The notes: generated by a model not told the origin, from the letters alone. Shown: positions 55,166 to 63,940, counted from the first letter of the stretch. The stretch is 64,000 nt of DNA from Galbibacter mesophilus (GCF_023721415.1 NZ_JAMQVC010000003.1:310001-374000); one strand, 5' to 3'. Numbers and translations: made by a program.

Positions 55166-55774
55166 TTACAAAAGGCGTTCGTTTATAATAGTCCGCACTA
55201 TATCAACGGCTACCGTATTGTATCTATTATTAGGGATTATTATATCCGCAAATTCTTTGGTAGGTTCTATAAACTGTTGGTGCATGGGTTTGAGGGTAGA
55301 TTGGTAACGTTCTAAAACTTCATTTATATCCCTTCCTCTTTCAGAAATATCCCTTTTAATCCTGCGGATCAATCGCTCATCGGAATCGGCGTGTACAAAA
55401 ATTTTAATATCAAACAGCTCGCGTACTTTCGGGTTGGTTAAAATTAATATTCCTTCAACAATCATCACCTTTCGCGGATGCGTAATAATAACATCTTTGG
55501 TGCGGTTATGTTTTACAAACGAATATACCGGTTGCTCGATGGTTTTATTATTTCTAAGGTCTTCCAAATGTTTGTACAGAAGGTCGAAATCGATAGCCCT
55601 TGGATGATCAAAATTTATCTTGGTACGTTCCTCATAACTTAGGTGTGAGGTGTCGTTGTAATAAGAATCCTGAGAAAGCACCCCCACTTCGTCCAGCGGT
55701 AGTTCATTTATTATCTGATTGACCACGGTTGTTTTTCCGCAGCCAGTTCCTCCAGCAATTCCTATGATGAGCAT
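55166..55774 (-). CDS. udk: Uridine kinase
   Basis: A 202-residue P-loop kinase: GIAGGTGCGKTTVVNQI, DSYYND, NFDHPRAIDFDLL, MIVEGILIL and RRIKRDISERGRD. It phosphorylates uridine and cytidine in pyrimidine salvage. First gene of the udk-divIC pair. Confidence 0.95.
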   Translation of the reverse strand: MLIIGIAGGTGCGKTTVVNQIINELPLDEVGVLSQDSYYNDTSHLSYEERTKINFDHPRAIDFDLLYKHLEDLRNNKTIEQPVYSFVKHNRTKDVIITHPRKVMIVEGILILTNPKVRELFDIKIFVHADSDERLIRRIKRDISERGRDINEVLERYQSTLKPMHQQFIEPTKEFADIIIPNNRYNTVAVDIVRTIINERLL

Positions 55775-55790
55775 ATAGTTTTATTTTTTA

Positions 55791-55798
55791 CAAAAATA
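55791..55798 (-). promoter_or_regulatory. -7 promoter box for udk-divIC
   Basis: TATTTTTG on the minus strand (TAnnTTTG type), 16 nt before the udk ATG. Confidence 0.5.
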
Positions 55799-56003
55799 GA
55801 AAAATTAGACCTTCTATGTAATATATATAACAGAAGATATAAACAGTTGTGGGTAAAACGGAGCCGTGTTAAAGGAATAAAAAAAGAGTATTAAATATCT
55901 CATAAATAGCTTTTTATGTATTGTCTTCCGCATCGTGGTTTTGTAATTTTAAGAGTAATTACTGAAGAAATTGTATTTGTACAACCTTAAAAGAAAAGAA
56001 AAC

Positions 56004-56243
56004 ATGCCAAATCCAAGGATAAAGAATGAGGAGCAGTATGAAGCCTTACGGGAACAAGGCTACAGCAAAGAGAAGTCCGCTAGGATAGCCAACACGCCAG
56101 ACGCTGGAAAAAAAGGAGGTAAAGCGAAGAAATATGAAGAGTGGACAAAAGATGAATTGTATGAGCAGGCCAAAAATGTTGGCATCGATGGCCGTTCTAA
56201 AATGAATAAGAAGGAGCTGATAAAAGCTTTACGGTCTAATTAA
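56004..56243 (+). CDS. Small basic protein with Rho-N/SAP-like domain
   Basis: A 79-residue basic protein. The N-terminal half (MPNPRIKNEEQYEALREQGY, then SAR-IANTP-AGKKGGK) resembles short stress-type or KGG-motif proteins. The C-terminal half (WTKDELYEQAKNVGIDGRSKMNKKELIKALRSN) is a Rho-N/SAP-like helix-extended-loop-helix, a DNA/RNA-binding fold. Possibly binds nucleic acid in stress; unproven. The ATG at 56004 is chosen over an upstream TTG. Confidence 0.75.
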   Translation: MPNPRIKNEEQYEALREQGYSKEKSARIANTPDAGKKGGKAKKYEEWTKDELYEQAKNVGIDGRSKMNKKELIKALRSN

Positions 56244-56274
56244 ATTAACAAGTTAACTACTAATCAACTGAGTC

Positions 56275-56616
56275 ATGAAAAATATATTGTTAGAATGTAA
56301 GCAAACCAACGAAAAGTGCATACAATTGATGCAACAATCGATGAAAACTTCTTCAGAAAAGAAAGATGAGGCTTTTGAAAGCGCTGTAAACAATTTGATT
56401 GAATTGTACGAAATCAACATTCAACTATTGAAAGCCCAGAACCATTTCACCACAAAGCATTGTGCGTATTGTGTACAGGAGACCGAAACCTTTATTAGCG
56501 AATATGCAGACAGTAAAGCGCTAAACGGATTAATTTTTATGTTGAAAAAGCTTATTTCAGACTGTGAAAATGTTATTCAAAACGCTGCTTCCAAACATTT
56601 GGATAAAGCAGTTTAA
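56275..56616 (+). CDS. Hypothetical helical protein with several Cys
   Basis: A 113-residue, mostly helical protein that starts 31 nt after the Rho-N/SAP-like gene. Cys occur as C8, C15, C63 and C66 (HCAYCVQE) and in KLISDCENV. A helical bundle with CxxC recalls four-helix Cys-rich copper-storage proteins, but the Cys number is low and the match is weak. No function assigned. Confidence 0.6.
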   Translation: MKNILLECKQTNEKCIQLMQQSMKTSSEKKDEAFESAVNNLIELYEINIQLLKAQNHFTTKHCAYCVQETETFISEYADSKALNGLIFMLKKLISDCENVIQNAASKHLDKAV

Positions 56617-56623
56617 GCGGATG

Positions 56624-57163
56624 TTATTCTTCGTAAATACGTAGAATATCTCCGTTCAATTCCGTTTTGTAAATGTAAAGGGTGTTACTGGTGACGTTGT
56701 TTGTAGGCGTTCCGCTAAGGTTGTATCTCGAACCGTGGACACTGCAAGAAAACGCTTCATCAGTTCCATCTTTCTCGTAAACAATTTGGAAATTTCCTTC
56801 ATGCGGACACTCACGCGTAGCTGCAACAAAGTTACCTTCCAGATTGCGGGCAATTACAATTTCATTTTTAATAATATACCCACCTTTATCTTTTAAAGGT
56901 TCCGCTTCTTCCGAAGTGAGATCTATAGTAAAATCTACTTTTTCAGGCGTGCCGTCCCCACCGCCTTGCTCTCCATTTCCTTGTTCTCCATCGCCATCAC
57001 CGCCAGTATCTGGAGTTTCTTCGTCTGGATTTTCGGCGTTTGGATCGCCTCCCATTACTTCGTCAACATCATCAGATGCATTGCTGGAACAACTTACGCA
57101 AGGGAAAACAAGTGCAAAAGCTGCACCGGCGCCAAGGGATCGAAGGAATTTTTTTCTTTCCAT
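56624..57163 (-). CDS. Rieske [2Fe-2S] lipoprotein
   Basis: A 179-residue protein: signal peptide with a lipobox near Cys22/25, then a 45-residue Asp/Glu/Gly/Pro-rich linker, then a Rieske domain. The cluster ligands are C119-P-H121 in ECPHEGNF and C140-S-V-H143 in SCSVHGSRYN. It is not part of a bc1 operon, so it may be a stand-alone periplasmic electron carrier or the ferredoxin part of an unknown reductase. Confidence 0.87.
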   Translation of the reverse strand: MERKKFLRSLGAGAAFALVFPCVSCSSNASDDVDEVMGGDPNAENPDEETPDTGGDGDGEQGNGEQGGGDGTPEKVDFTIDLTSEEAEPLKDKGGYIIKNEIVIARNLEGNFVAATRECPHEGNFQIVYEKDGTDEAFSCSVHGSRYNLSGTPTNNVTSNTLYIYKTELNGDILRIYEE

Positions 57164-57360
57164 AACATGTTAGGTTTTAAAGTAGGTCTTATCGTTTTGG
57201 GCGGTTAAATATAACGATTAAAAATCAATTTTAGAATGACTGTTTTTTTGACTGTGTTTGAATTAAGCACTTGTAGAATTTAAAAATCTTTATCATCTAC
57301 TTTTGTGTCCTTCTGTTGAAAAGCTATTTGAAGCAGGGTGGAGTGGAATCTCAAATGTTT
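57164..57360. other. Intergenic region before the second repeat array
   Basis: AT-rich; no gene supported. It must contain the promoter of the Rieske gene, but no clear TAnnTTTG box was recognised. Confidence 0.4.
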
Positions 57361-57582
57361 TTGCACAACTTCCAGATGGCTTTGCACGACTTGGAGATGA
57401 CGTTGCAGAGGTAGGAGAAGGCTTTGCACGACTTGGAGATGTCATTGCAGAGGTAGGAGATGGCTTTGCACGACTTGGAGAGGTCGTTGCAGAGGTAGGA
57501 GAAGGCTTTGCATGACTTGGAGATGACGTTGCAGAGGTAAGAGAAGGCTTTGCATGACTTGGAGAAGTCATTGCAGAGGTTG
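57361..57582. repeat. Second 21-bp tandem repeat array (42-bp higher-order unit)
   Basis: Ten complete 21-bp units (57361-57570) and a partial one. Units alternate between type A (TTGCACGACTTGGAGATGAC plus one) and type B (TTGCAGAGGTAGGAGAAGGC plus one), so the true period is 42 bp. Type A is about 16/21 identical to the reverse complement of the unit at 15100-15424. Open frames on both strands (FARLGDDVAEVGEG on plus) follow from the length being a multiple of three. Confidence 0.88.
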
Positions 57583-57609
57583 TTTAAATTTTGGGGAGCT
57601 TTGTAAAAA

Positions 57610-59757
57610 TTATCGTTTTAAGCTAAAATGCCCTTTAAACTCTCGGCCGTCTTCAAGCAATACCCGAAACCAATAATCCGTTGAGGGGAGCATAACTCCG
57701 TTGCAAGTTCCATCCCAACCTATGCCTTTTGGATCAAGCTCTTTTATAAGCCTGCCGTGACGATCAAAAATATAAATAGCGGAATTTGCCTGTGTAACCG
57801 CATTAATACCAGCCAGCTGCCAGTAATCATTTACATTATCACCATTTGGCGTAAAGAATTTATTGTAACCGATAACAGATATGGTCTTCGATACCACACC
57901 GCAACCATTTTTATCACGTACATAAACTTCTACAAATCCTTTTGGAACATCATTAAATTCGTTGCTGTCTTGATAGGGACCAGAAATATCGTTTAAGCTA
58001 TATTCATAATCACCTTCGCCTTCTACAAGTACGGTAATTCTGTTATTATCAGAAATATCTTCCACAATGGGTTCAGAATTGAATTTTGCCACATTGGAAG
58101 GGTTTACCGTAAATTTTTCCGAATTGCTACAGCTTCGGTTTACGCCAAAAGAAGTATAATTTTGTTCTACCTCCAAAATGTATTCGCCAACTTCGGTAAG
58201 TGTTGCAACTTGACTATTGCTTACCACCTCTTCGGTACCATCATCCTTTATCAAACTCCATTGGTAGGAACTCAATCCGCCATTGGCAGCAATAGTTACA
58301 GTAGGATTGTTAAGACATAAGGTAGGAATGGCTTTGGGTAGTTCAATTTCCGGTATTTCATCAACAACCAAACGTAATTCTTCCACGTCTTGGCATTGGT
58401 TATTATCCTCTATACGAACATATAAAGTAGTACTTTCCGTAGTAATTACTTCGGAAGTAATTTCATTTAATTCCAAAGAAGCATCTTCGCGACTGTTGAA
58501 AAGGGATACGTCTAAATTTGGATAGGCTCTATTTTTAATCTCATCTATATTGAAACTCCCCGCGACCATGGCATCATTTTTATCCATATCACAAGAAAAA
58601 TAAGGCCCCATTTTTTGCAAGCTTGCCGTGGTGCTTTTCACGCTAAGCGTAAGTTCTACATCTTTGCGACATTGATTACTGTTGCGAACGGTTGCAGAAA
58701 TAACCTGCCCCTCTTGTCCTGTAAATTTGTCTGGGTTTTGAATTGGTGTATTGTTGACACGATCGTTTACGGAAAGGTAATACGTCGTGGTAGTATTCGC
58801 GTCGCTAGTAATTAACGAATTTGCTTGGTTTAAATTAAATACAGTAATACCATCCGTGGAATTAGCTACATCCAAATCGCACTGGGTGAGAGTGGCGTTT
58901 ACCGCTTCCGGACTTTTATAGGATGCAATGGTGAAATTAGTAATATCGAAACAACCATTTACATTGGTAACCCGCGCGTAAATAGTTTTGCTTTCGTTGT
59001 TTAGGGTTAAAGTGTTTTCTAAGGGTGCAATATCATCACTTGCATCCATTTCATTTTCAAAATAAGTAACCGTATTGGTAGGTTCGGTATTAATTTTGTC
59101 TGAAAAACTATCCAAATCTACAGTGTAAACACCCGAGTCGTTGCATATTCTTTCGTTTGGAATGCTATTTGCCATGGGCATAGGAGGGAAGGGTGAGCCA
59201 CCAACGAGTGAAGTTCCCGTCCAATCAATTTCAAAGGCGCTATCGCCAATGGGGCGGTCTATAACAATATAATAAGTGTCGCCTACCTGAACATCTAAAG
59301 ATTTTACAAAGCTATTTCCCAATTCTCCTGGGCCTTCAGCCAAATCGGTTTCTTGGTCGTTCATACCTGTAACGTTGGATGTTAGTCCGGCATCTATAGG
59401 ATTGGTAGTAGAGCATCGTATTGAGGTGCCAAGATTATCGCAGTCTGAAGTAGGTCCGAAGATAAAAAAGTCATAATCCACCTCCAGATTCTTAGATGTA
59501 GGTCGCAATGTAAAACCCAAGGTACCCTCTCTTACAATATTAACTTTTAGCCACAAGCTATTATGCTCAAAGCTGGCGCAAGCGTTGTTAGAGCGTAGCT
59601 CCTGTAGCCCTTGGCCATTGGCGTTACTACTTATTTTGCTGCTGCCACAAACTGTAATGGCATTCTTACAGTCATTGGGCATTTCATTTTGAGATAAAAT
59701 GTGTTGAGAGAAAGCTAAAAGCACGATATTCACCGTCAATGAGCAAAAAATTCGCAT
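57610..59757 (-). CDS. T9SS-secreted protein with gliding-motility-type (type B) sorting domain
   Basis: A 715-residue exported protein with a signal peptide. The N-terminal part (CKNAITVCGSSKISSNANGQG, SFEHNSLWLKVNI, GDTYYIVIDRP) is a jelly-roll-like adhesion domain. Several PKD/Ig-like segments with paired Cys follow. The C-terminus FTPNGDNVNDYWQLAGINA, IYIFDRHGRLIKEL and GWDGTCNGVMLPSTDYWFRV is the type-B sorting domain read by the type IX secretion system. Probably a surface adhesin or matrix protein. Monocistronic. Confidence 0.9.
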   Translation of the reverse strand: MRIFCSLTVNIVLLAFSQHILSQNEMPNDCKNAITVCGSSKISSNANGQGLQELRSNNACASFEHNSLWLKVNIVREGTLGFTLRPTSKNLEVDYDFFIFGPTSDCDNLGTSIRCSTTNPIDAGLTSNVTGMNDQETDLAEGPGELGNSFVKSLDVQVGDTYYIVIDRPIGDSAFEIDWTGTSLVGGSPFPPMPMANSIPNERICNDSGVYTVDLDSFSDKINTEPTNTVTYFENEMDASDDIAPLENTLTLNNESKTIYARVTNVNGCFDITNFTIASYKSPEAVNATLTQCDLDVANSTDGITVFNLNQANSLITSDANTTTTYYLSVNDRVNNTPIQNPDKFTGQEGQVISATVRNSNQCRKDVELTLSVKSTTASLQKMGPYFSCDMDKNDAMVAGSFNIDEIKNRAYPNLDVSLFNSREDASLELNEITSEVITTESTTLYVRIEDNNQCQDVEELRLVVDEIPEIELPKAIPTLCLNNPTVTIAANGGLSSYQWSLIKDDGTEEVVSNSQVATLTEVGEYILEVEQNYTSFGVNRSCSNSEKFTVNPSNVAKFNSEPIVEDISDNNRITVLVEGEGDYEYSLNDISGPYQDSNEFNDVPKGFVEVYVRDKNGCGVVSKTISVIGYNKFFTPNGDNVNDYWQLAGINAVTQANSAIYIFDRHGRLIKELDPKGIGWDGTCNGVMLPSTDYWFRVLLEDGREFKGHFSLKR

Positions 59758-59937
59758 GGCTTAATGTATTTATTAAACAATCCCTAAAGAAGCGGGTTTG
59801 AAAAATGCAATCACTTTTGGGTGTTTCATTTTCCAAGCAGAACTAATTCCTTCTGCAGGTGTGCGGGATTTGTTTCAGGATGTCTTAAAAAAGGTTGTGA
59901 TTTATTGTTGATAATAACTAAAGTTGAGTAAAAGCCA

Positions 59938-60768
59938 TTATAAATCACGCTTTTTTAGGATACTATAAGATAAGTAAATAAATACAAACGTCCATAGTAA
60001 AACAATAAAAATTTCATACCAGTGAACGCTGTAGTCCTTTACGTACGACTCCCCAATCTGGTTGGCAACGGATTGTACCGCACCTAACCGACTAAAAGGT
60101 TCTTTGATGAGGTTGCTCATGGCTTCTAGCGGAAAGAACTGAGTGATTTTTTGGGTGACAACATCAGTGGTTTGCCAACGTATGAGTCCGTAAACAATAC
60201 CTTCCACCACTTGCCATAGAATAAGAAAACCTAAAGCAAAAGCAGAACGTTTTACGAAAATGCCTAAAAACAAACAAAATGAAAAGAACCCCAATAGCTT
60301 TACAAAAAACGCTATCAAGTACTCAAGGTCCGAGAAAATGATGCTGAGTTCGTTATAGTCGGAAAAAATAAGTCCGAGTATAAATGAAACCACAAAAATA
60401 AAAACAGTAGATACTGCGGAAAAAACCAACACAGTAATAAATTTAGAAAGGATAAATTCTTTCTTGCTCAAACCATCTATTAGGTTTTGTTTTATGGTTT
60501 TGTTGCTGTATTCGTTAGACATCATAGAAACAATAACGATGGCCAAGAAAAGTTTAAAAAACGATGCAATATAGGTGTTGAAATGCCAGATATAAGGGAA
60601 ATTGAATATACCTTGGTCGGCTAACTGAAAATGAATGTCGCCAATATCAAATTTAATAGTGGCGAAAAAAGCAATAAATGTGAGCAAAACAAAGTACGCA
60701 ATAATTAAAATGCGGCTTGCCCTGTTGTTCCATAATTTTATGGATTCAATTTGTAGCAATCGTAACAT
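59938..60768 (-). CDS. ABC-2 type transporter permease
   Basis: A 276-residue membrane protein with about six hydrophobic helices and the N-terminal LQIESIKLWNNRASRILII typical of bacitracin/lantibiotic-type ABC-2 permeases. MMSNEYSNKTIKQNLIDGLSKKEF is a family landmark. It overlaps the ATPase stop by one nucleotide; the two form one transporter. Substrate unknown. Confidence 0.9.
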   Translation of the reverse strand: MLRLLQIESIKLWNNRASRILIIAYFVLLTFIAFFATIKFDIGDIHFQLADQGIFNFPYIWHFNTYIASFFKLFLAIVIVSMMSNEYSNKTIKQNLIDGLSKKEFILSKFITVLVFSAVSTVFIFVVSFILGLIFSDYNELSIIFSDLEYLIAFFVKLLGFFSFCLFLGIFVKRSAFALGFLILWQVVEGIVYGLIRWQTTDVVTQKITQFFPLEAMSNLIKEPFSRLGAVQSVANQIGESYVKDYSVHWYEIFIVLLWTFVFIYLSYSILKKRDL

Positions 60769-61670
60769 CAGTTGGAAGTATTTTTTGTGAGGGTTAGAAA
60801 TTGTTCTTCAAGGCTTTCCTTTCTTTTTACAAGATGAGAAAGAACGATACCTTTTTCAAACATAAAAGTATTAAACGTGTGGGCATCCATGGGTTCGTTT
60901 AAAAATGCCGTAATGAGTCCATTTTCATTTTTAACGCGACCAAATGCTGGATGATTTTCCAGTACCTTTAATAAGGCCGCATCGTTGTTGGATTTTAGTT
61001 CAAAGAAACCGTGACTGGCAATCATTTCATCCACGCGACCCGAATAGAGTTTTTCTCCTTTTCTTAAGATAATAACATGCGAACACACTTTTTCAACTTC
61101 ATCCAAGAGGTGGGAAGCCAATAAAATAGTGGTTCCTGTGCCCGCTATTTTTTTAATGATTTCTCTTATTTTATGAATTCCCTGTGGGTCGAGACCGTTA
61201 GTGGGTTCGTCCAGAATTAATATCTCGGGGTCGTTGAGAAGGGCAGAGGCAATGGCGAGACGCTGCTTCATACCAAGTGAAAACGTTCTAAATTTACTGT
61301 CCTTTCGGTCCAATAAATCCACCAATTCCAGTTTCTCTTCTATTTTCTCTTCAGAAACTTCTTTTATTTTACATACTAATTTTAAATTCTGAAGAGCGGT
61401 CATATACGGATAAAAGTTAGGTCGCTCGATAATAGCCCCAACTTTTTTTAAGGCTTCATGCGTGGAAGTTCTTCCGTCAAACCATTGAAAATCACCAGTT
61501 GTTTTATTTACAACATTGAGGACAATACCAAGTGTGGTGGACTTTCCGCTGCCGTTCGGACCTAAAATTCCGTATACATTCCCTTTTTCTATGTTGAAAG
61601 ATAAGTCGCTGACTGCAGTGAGGTAGCCAAACTTTTTGGTGAGGTTTTTGACTGTGAGAATCGTTTCCAA
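60768..61670 (-). CDS. ABC transporter ATP-binding protein
   Basis: A 300-residue ATPase: Walker A GPNGSGKSTT, signature LGMKQRLAIASALL, Walker B EILILDEPTNGLDPQG, H-loop ASHLLDE. Partner of the ABC-2 permease. An operator-like palindrome (61718-61737) sits in the gap to the divergent hypothetical gene. Confidence 0.93.
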   Translation of the reverse strand: METILTVKNLTKKFGYLTAVSDLSFNIEKGNVYGILGPNGSGKSTTLGIVLNVVNKTTGDFQWFDGRTSTHEALKKVGAIIERPNFYPYMTALQNLKLVCKIKEVSEEKIEEKLELVDLLDRKDSKFRTFSLGMKQRLAIASALLNDPEILILDEPTNGLDPQGIHKIREIIKKIAGTGTTILLASHLLDEVEKVCSHVIILRKGEKLYSGRVDEMIASHGFFELKSNNDAALLKVLENHPAFGRVKNENGLITAFLNEPMDAHTFNTFMFEKGIVLSHLVKRKESLEEQFLTLTKNTSN

Positions 61671-61717
61671 ATGTTTTTTATTTTGAGGTGTTTGTACTAA
61701 CTTGACGAATTCGCCTT

Positions 61718-61737
61718 GTTATTGTTACAATAATAAC
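61718..61737. promoter_or_regulatory. Operator-like palindrome between divergent genes
   Basis: GTTATTGTTACAATAATAAC is palindromic at 16 of 20 positions, placed between the ABC transporter operon and the divergent gene at 61863. Confidence 0.4.
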
Positions 61738-61862
61738 GATTAAATTTGACTATCTGAGTGAGAATTATAGCTTGACAAAAGTTCAAGTGCCCCTCAATGC
61801 TTTTCTGTTTAACAGGAACAGGTTTGCTACGAGGTTATTTACTAAATTATTATTTTTTGGGT

Positions 61863-62933
61863 ATGAGTGAAAAATTAATGTCGAAAAAGAAACCGTCGTA
61901 TCCCGTGAACGAACGTTTGCTGGCTTATCTAGAGCGTTACAACCGAACTACAAAAATCCCCATTTCCTACGACGATTTATTGCGGTTCTCTGGTTCTGTG
62001 GTGGTGTACGATGAAGATGATAACGATACCCTATGGATTCGGGTGTATTATTCAGAATTTGAACGCCCGGAGATTGATTATCATTTAAAAAAGGTATATA
62101 CCCTTATTTTTTCTGACGGAAATGAAGATATCTTTCAGTATTTAAATATTGATGCTATTGACTTCTGTACTTTCGGAAATTCACAGCCGTTCCGTATTAA
62201 AGTGCGTAATATTTTGAATGATAATTACACCTATATTTATGTGAAGAAAGCGGATGCTTCCAGAGTGTACGGACTCGAACTGGAACATATTCTTTCCCCA
62301 AACCGTATGAATTTTGCGGTCTACGATGATACGCTTATTGAGGAGCATATTTCGGGTATACCGGGTGACGAATTTATAAAAACCGCGCTTCCCAATTGTA
62401 CTGATGTGCAGAAAAGCCAGATTGCCAAGGAGTTTGTGAAATTTAATGAACGCTGTATGATTCGGCTTTTGGGAGATATGCGCTCCTATAATTACGTGAT
62501 TATTCCCGTGCACGATTTCGATAACGTAATTTTCAAAATCCGCGCTATAGATTTTGATCAACAATGTTACGAAGGGAATTTTAAAGTTTACAAGCCGCAG
62601 TTTTTTAAAGAAAACTATCAAATGGTAAAAATGGTAGAAGAACGATTGAAGCCTGCTTCCATTGAACAATATAAAAAGGAAGAAAGATCGCTCTTGGCAA
62701 AAAGAATTATAACTACTAAAAAGCGACTAAAGGCATTACTTCGTTGCATGGTGAACGACCATATTACCACCAAGGATAATTTAGAGGAACTGAAAACAGA
62801 GCTTTATAATTATACGTTGGATATGAAATTTAAAAGATGCCGTTCCATGGGGCAGGTGGTTCGGGTAGCCTTGGAATTTGTGCGTAGAAATTACGAAGAT
62901 GTGAGTATGAAACGGTTGTTGCATGATAATTAA
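61863..62933 (+). CDS. Conserved hypothetical protein, possible kinase-like fold
   Basis: A 356-residue protein without signal peptide or membrane helix. Segments such as NFAVYDDTLIEEHISGIPGDEFI, EFVKFNERCMIRLLGDMRSYNYVI, IRAIDFDQQCYEGNFKVYKPQFF and a C-terminal KRCRSMGQVVRVALEFVRRNYEDV are distinctive. The spacing of E-H, R-L-L-G-D and A-I-D-F-D recalls an atypical protein-kinase-like active site (catalytic Asp, then DF-D), but I do not recognise the family. The ATG at 61863 is preferred; the longer frame from 61797 adds 22 hydrophobic residues that fit no other feature. Confidence 0.75.
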   Translation: MSEKLMSKKKPSYPVNERLLAYLERYNRTTKIPISYDDLLRFSGSVVVYDEDDNDTLWIRVYYSEFERPEIDYHLKKVYTLIFSDGNEDIFQYLNIDAIDFCTFGNSQPFRIKVRNILNDNYTYIYVKKADASRVYGLELEHILSPNRMNFAVYDDTLIEEHISGIPGDEFIKTALPNCTDVQKSQIAKEFVKFNERCMIRLLGDMRSYNYVIIPVHDFDNVIFKIRAIDFDQQCYEGNFKVYKPQFFKENYQMVKMVEERLKPASIEQYKKEERSLLAKRIITTKKRLKALLRCMVNDHITTKDNLEELKTELYNYTLDMKFKRCRSMGQVVRVALEFVRRNYEDVSMKRLLHDN

Positions 62934-62974
62934 AAAATTCGAATATTCGTAATATATCATGTATACATGTCAGG

Positions 62975-63035
62975 TCGAGCGCAGTCGAGACCTCTCTTAA
63001 GTTGTGGAACCAAATGACCTCTCGACTGCGCTCGA
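62975..63035. repeat. Inverted repeat, REP-like
   Basis: TCGAGCGCAGTCGAGA (62975-62990) and TCTCGACTGCGCTCGA (63020-63035) are a perfect 16-bp inverted repeat with a 29-nt spacer, GC-rich in an AT-rich gap. It may be a dispersed extragenic palindrome or a terminator for the hypothetical gene. Confidence 0.65.
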
Positions 63036-63087
63036 GAGAACATTACGCTGTGATAATTTGCAAACAATATTAACAGTTATATAAATT

Positions 63088-63465
63088 ATGGGCTTATTCA
63101 ATAAAATTCTGGGAAATGCCAGTGAAATTTCCGTAGAGAAATTAAAAGAAAAGTACGGTCGACTTCTAATTGAAAGTGAAGAGGTGGAGTTGGGATTTAA
63201 ATTACTTCGGGATGTTTTTATGTTTACCAACAAACGGTTGATTCTTATAGACGTTCAAGGTATAACGGGCAGTAAAGTGGAATATAAATCGATGCCCTAT
63301 AAAAACATATCAAGATTTTCTTTGGAAACCGCTGGGACATTTGATTTGGATGCGGAATTAAAAATATGGATTTCAAGTGAAAATGTACCTTCCGTTAGCA
63401 AACGTTTCAATAAAAGCATCGATGTGTATGCTGTACAACGCTATTTGGCAACTAAAGTGATGTAG
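63088..63465 (+). CDS. Bacterial PH-domain protein
   Basis: A 125-residue soluble protein. The sequence LLIESEEVELGFKLLRDVFMFTNKRLILIDVQGITGSKVEYKSMPYKNISRFSLETAGTFDLDAELKIW fits the bacterial PH (bPH_1) domain. The ligand is unknown; members oligomerise as rings. Confidence 0.9.
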   Translation: MGLFNKILGNASEISVEKLKEKYGRLLIESEEVELGFKLLRDVFMFTNKRLILIDVQGITGSKVEYKSMPYKNISRFSLETAGTFDLDAELKIWISSENVPSVSKRFNKSIDVYAVQRYLATKVM

Positions 63466-63500
63466 TTTTTCGTTCAAGATGTTTTTTTTAGATTGAACGA

Positions 63501-63664
63501 GAAAAAGAAATGTATTTAATTTTGGTGAGACCTCGCCTTTCGTCGGGATTAACTTGACTACCGTAGGCAGTTTCGGTTAGCATGATACAAGGCGTCTGTG
63601 GCTCTTAAGTTTAGGAAAAGAAATACTGACTGATTTTAGTGAGACCCCTCCTTCCGTCGGGGTT
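63501..63664. repeat. Two direct ~50-bp repeats
   Basis: 63501-63550 and 63615-63664 are 114 bp apart and share GAAAA-GAAAT, GTGAGACC, and CGTCGGG-TT in the same order. The second copy can form a short GACCCC/GGGGT-type stem. Confidence 0.6.
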
Positions 63665-63719
63665 GGAGTAGCAATCAAATTTCAATTCGCTTACAGCTTT
63701 TGAAATTAGGGCTTTACTA

Positions 63720-63940
63720 AATAAAAAAAGCCTAGCGGAGCCACCGCTAGGCTTTGTAACCCTAAGGTTACTACTTAGAACGAGTAAACGGCTATTTTTA
63801 AATTTCTTCTTAGTTTGGTGGTTTACACCACTTCTAGCTAAAAATAACCTATTTAAAATATTTCTTTCTGTACCTTGCTTCAAGATAAAATCTAACCGTA
63901 GTTTAGGCTACGCTTTTCTTTTCTATTTCGCTAGGTACAC
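63720..63940 (-). ncRNA. Candidate structured RNA on the minus strand with terminator
   Basis: Read on the minus strand, GTACCT/AGGTAC (63933-63938 with 63870-63875) encloses the hairpin CGTAG/CTACG (63908-63912 with 63897-63901). Next is an 11-bp helix (63839-63849 with 63790-63800) that is complete only on this strand, through one G-U pair. It encloses GTGGT-GTAA-ACCAC (63818-63831), a stem with a GNRA tetraloop. Then GTAACC-TTAG-GGTTAC (63756-63771) is followed by a strong terminator. No known RNA family was recognised. Confidence 0.55.
63727..63755 (-). terminator. Terminator at the end of the candidate RNA
   Basis: A 12-bp perfect stem (AAAGCCTAGCGG with CCGCTAGGCTTT), 5-nt loop, and a run of seven T on the minus strand. 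Confidence 0.8.

Noticed and set aside
57293-57571. 92- and 70-residue frames over the second array
   Set aside because: Same reason: repeat-driven open frames with low-complexity heptad products and no recognisable start context.
63611-63883. 90-residue minus-strand frame at the right edge
   Set aside because: It spans the candidate RNA and its terminator; composition looks non-coding.
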